A stretch of 64,000 nucleotides of DNA, taken from NCBI GenBank assembly GCA_965199175.1, contig OZ240684.1, positions 1,612,001 through 1,676,000 of the forward strand, written 5' to 3'. Below are positions 62,619-64,000 of the stretch, one piece after another. Source of the stretch: G963923945 sp965199175 (GTDB lineage Bacteria; Pseudomonadota; Alphaproteobacteria; G963923945). The translations under genes and the position numbers were made by a program. A model generated the notes under the pieces. It had not been told where the DNA came from and did no database searches. It saw only the letters and a program-made list of their open reading frames with translations. Positions within the stretch are counted from its first letter, which is position 1. The number at the start of each line of letters is the position of its first letter.

Positions 62619-63464
62619 ATGCCTCCATTGCGCATTGCCATCCCCGGCGCGGCGGGCCGTATGGGGCGGTTGTTGCTTTCTGAAATTCTCTCTGGAAAAG
62701 ACTATCGCTTAACCGGAGCCGGTGAATGTCCGGGGCATCAGGATCTTGGTAAAGATGCCGGGGTCCTGGTCGGTCATGAGCCGTGTCGTGTTCTCGTGAG
62801 CGATGATCCGGCCACCATGATCACCAATGCCGATGTCATCATTGACTTCACCGCCCCTTGCGGTGCCAGTCAATATGCACCGTTGGCGGTTGCCAACCAT
62901 GCCGCTTATGTCATCGGGGGAACAGCCCTGGATACCGACAGCCAGACCGCCATCAATCAGGCCGCCGGGAAGATCCCGGTTGTACAGGCGGCCAATATGA
63001 GTCTGGGTATTACGTTATTAACCAGCTTAATCGAATATTGTGCGGCCTGCCTGGATGATGATTTTGATATTGAGGTGATGGAACTCCATCATGCCGCCAA
63101 GGCTGATGCGCCTTCAGGGACTGCCCTGGCTTTGGCTACTGCGGCGGCAAAAGGACGCGGGATTGATCCTGAGCAGGCGATGCTCCCGCCTCATTCCGGA
63201 CGCAAAGGCTCCCGGCCAAAAGGGGGAATTGGCTTTGCCACCGCACGGGGGGGAGATGCCATCGGTGATCATAGTCTGCTCTTTTGCGGGACCGGGGAAC
63301 GGCTGGAACTCACCCACCGGGCCCATAACCGCCGCATCTATGCCATTGGTGCCCTGAAAGCCGCCAGATGGGCGGTCCGGCAACCACCGGGCCGGTACAG
63401 TATGCAGGATGTTCTTAATCTCTCCATGCCCAAAGCATGGGCAGGATATCAATACGAAAAATAA
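62619..63464 (+). CDS. dapB: 4-hydroxy-tetrahydrodipicolinate reductase
   Basis: DapB reduces the cyclic intermediate of lysine and diaminopimelate synthesis. The 281-residue protein has the N-terminal IPGAAGRMGRLLLSEIL, DVIIDFTAPCGASQYAPLA, VIGGTALD, AANMSLGITLL, the catalytic HHAAKADAPSGTALAL (His and Lys of the active site), and FATARGGDAIGDHSLLFCGTGERLELTHRAHNR (as consecutive segments). AAAGGAG precedes the ATG at 62619. The order dnaK-dnaJ-dapB is common in alphaproteobacteria. The 117-base gap after dnaJ contains short 'accaccaaaa' repeats. Confidence 0.97.
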   Translation: MPPLRIAIPGAAGRMGRLLLSEILSGKDYRLTGAGECPGHQDLGKDAGVLVGHEPCRVLVSDDPATMITNADVIIDFTAPCGASQYAPLAVANHAAYVIGGTALDTDSQTAINQAAGKIPVVQAANMSLGITLLTSLIEYCAACLDDDFDIEVMELHHAAKADAPSGTALALATAAAKGRGIDPEQAMLPPHSGRKGSRPKGGIGFATARGGDAIGDHSLLFCGTGERLELTHRAHNRRIYAIGALKAARWAVRQPPGRYSMQDVLNLSMPKAWAGYQYEK

Positions 63465-63621
63465 AATACAAAATGCGTCTTTTTAAGCGGGATGAAAGAA
63501 AATGATGAAGAAAAATGAGGAATGCTCTCTTAAAAAAAAACCGAAAAAAGACGTGCTTTTTATACAAAGACCATCATATTCATAGTATTGGTTTCAATCT
63601 CCAGGAACTGAGAGGGCTGAT

Positions 63622-64000
63622 ATGCCGGAATGGATAAAACAGATCACAGCCGCACTGATTGTCTTGCTGGTCACGGCTTGTGATACAGAGGCCAGCAAAG
63701 CTGATATTGAGCAATATAATGCCCTGATTGCTGAAAAACATGATTTGCTGGGGCGGGCAATTATTCTCCAGGGTCGCCTGATTGAGAGCTTCAATATGAA
63801 TGATGAAGTGATCGATGATGTTAAATTCATGGATGCTGAAGGGTATCTTGAGGAACTCCTGGAACGGATTGGCACAGTCGAAACGATTGAAGCCATGCCT
63901 CTGCCCTCTCAGGCTTCGGACCTGCAAGAACTCCATCGTCAACTGGCCGATGCGGTTCATTTTCTCAGGGCCTGCTATGATGCCTTAGAGGATTCGGCTT
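63622..64000 (+). CDS. putative lipoprotein (C-terminus beyond window)
   Basis: The frame from ATG at 63622 stays open to the right edge (126 codons). AGAGGG lies six to eleven bases upstream. The N-terminus MPEWIKQITAALIVLLVTAC looks like a lipoprotein signal with a lipobox (LVTAC, Cys20). The mature part is acidic and helical (DIEQYNALIAEKHDLLGRAI, YLEELLERIGTVETIEAMP), suggesting coiled-coil or helical-bundle structure. I recognise no named family, and the end is not in the window. It follows dapB in the same direction after about 160 AT-rich bases. Confidence 0.65.
   Translation, partial: MPEWIKQITAALIVLLVTACDTEASKADIEQYNALIAEKHDLLGRAIILQGRLIESFNMNDEVIDDVKFMDAEGYLEELLERIGTVETIEAMPLPSQASDLQELHRQLADAVHFLRACYDALEDSA

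Overview
The window looks like the chromosome of a moderate-GC alphaproteobacterium, probably related to Rhodospirillales. The placement rests on gene content and on the character of the proteins (dnaA-dnaN-recF-gyrB, rpsT, mutM, dnaK-dnaJ-dapB, PBP1A, CobN/CobW) and on a CTTG-N18-CTATAT heat-shock-like promoter before dnaK. I cannot name a genus. Nearly all of the sequence is ordinary chromosomal coding DNA. I see no prophage, transposase, integrase, CRISPR array or recognisable defence island.

Layout. Bases 1-3072 hold a partial gamma-glutamyltransferase lipoprotein gene (-) and panB-panC (+). A lipoprotein gene (-) and tRNA-Arg(ACG) follow. Bases 5082-10740 hold a Fur-box-preceded minus-strand siderophore-uptake operon: TonB receptor, binding protein, permease, ATPase and DUF2218. 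Its ATPase gene carries an in-frame amber codon. Bases 11156-16818 hold an alpha/beta-hydrolase-OsmC fusion, a CbbY-like HAD phosphatase, hldE, a PPP-family phosphatase and a DUF2141 protein, all on the minus strand.

Bases 17119-44000 hold a large cobalamin region: cobT, cobS, a CobC-CobU fusion, cobW, cobN, cobO, cobQ, cbiB, cbiX, cobH, cobL, cobI, a CbiG-CobJ fusion, cobM, cobK, cbiD, cobA and cobB. Genes for a SYLF protein, an ankyrin protein and a SCO1-like protein are interspersed. The set mixes anaerobic-route markers (CbiX, CbiD, CbiG) with the aerobic-route chelatase subunit CobN. No CobG, CobF or AAA+ chelatase partner is visible here.

Bases 44074-55743 hold PBP1A, then the replication block transcribed on the minus strand as dnaA, dnaN, recF, gyrB, then a rhodanese gene, two uncertain small genes, rpsT and a membrane-anchored protein gene. 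Bases 55840-64000 hold mutM, leuB, alkB, dnaK, dnaJ, dapB and a partial lipoprotein gene.

The most unusual property is structural. Intergenic DNA throughout is built largely from short (about 10-30 bp), imperfect tandem duplications. In at least three genes (DUF2141, cobK, cobA) the array contains the start codon itself. Similar in-frame duplications occur inside coding sequence (PPP phosphatase, CbiX tail, PBP1A N-terminus). This looks like a genome-wide duplication or slippage tendency, and it is the observation I would pursue first.
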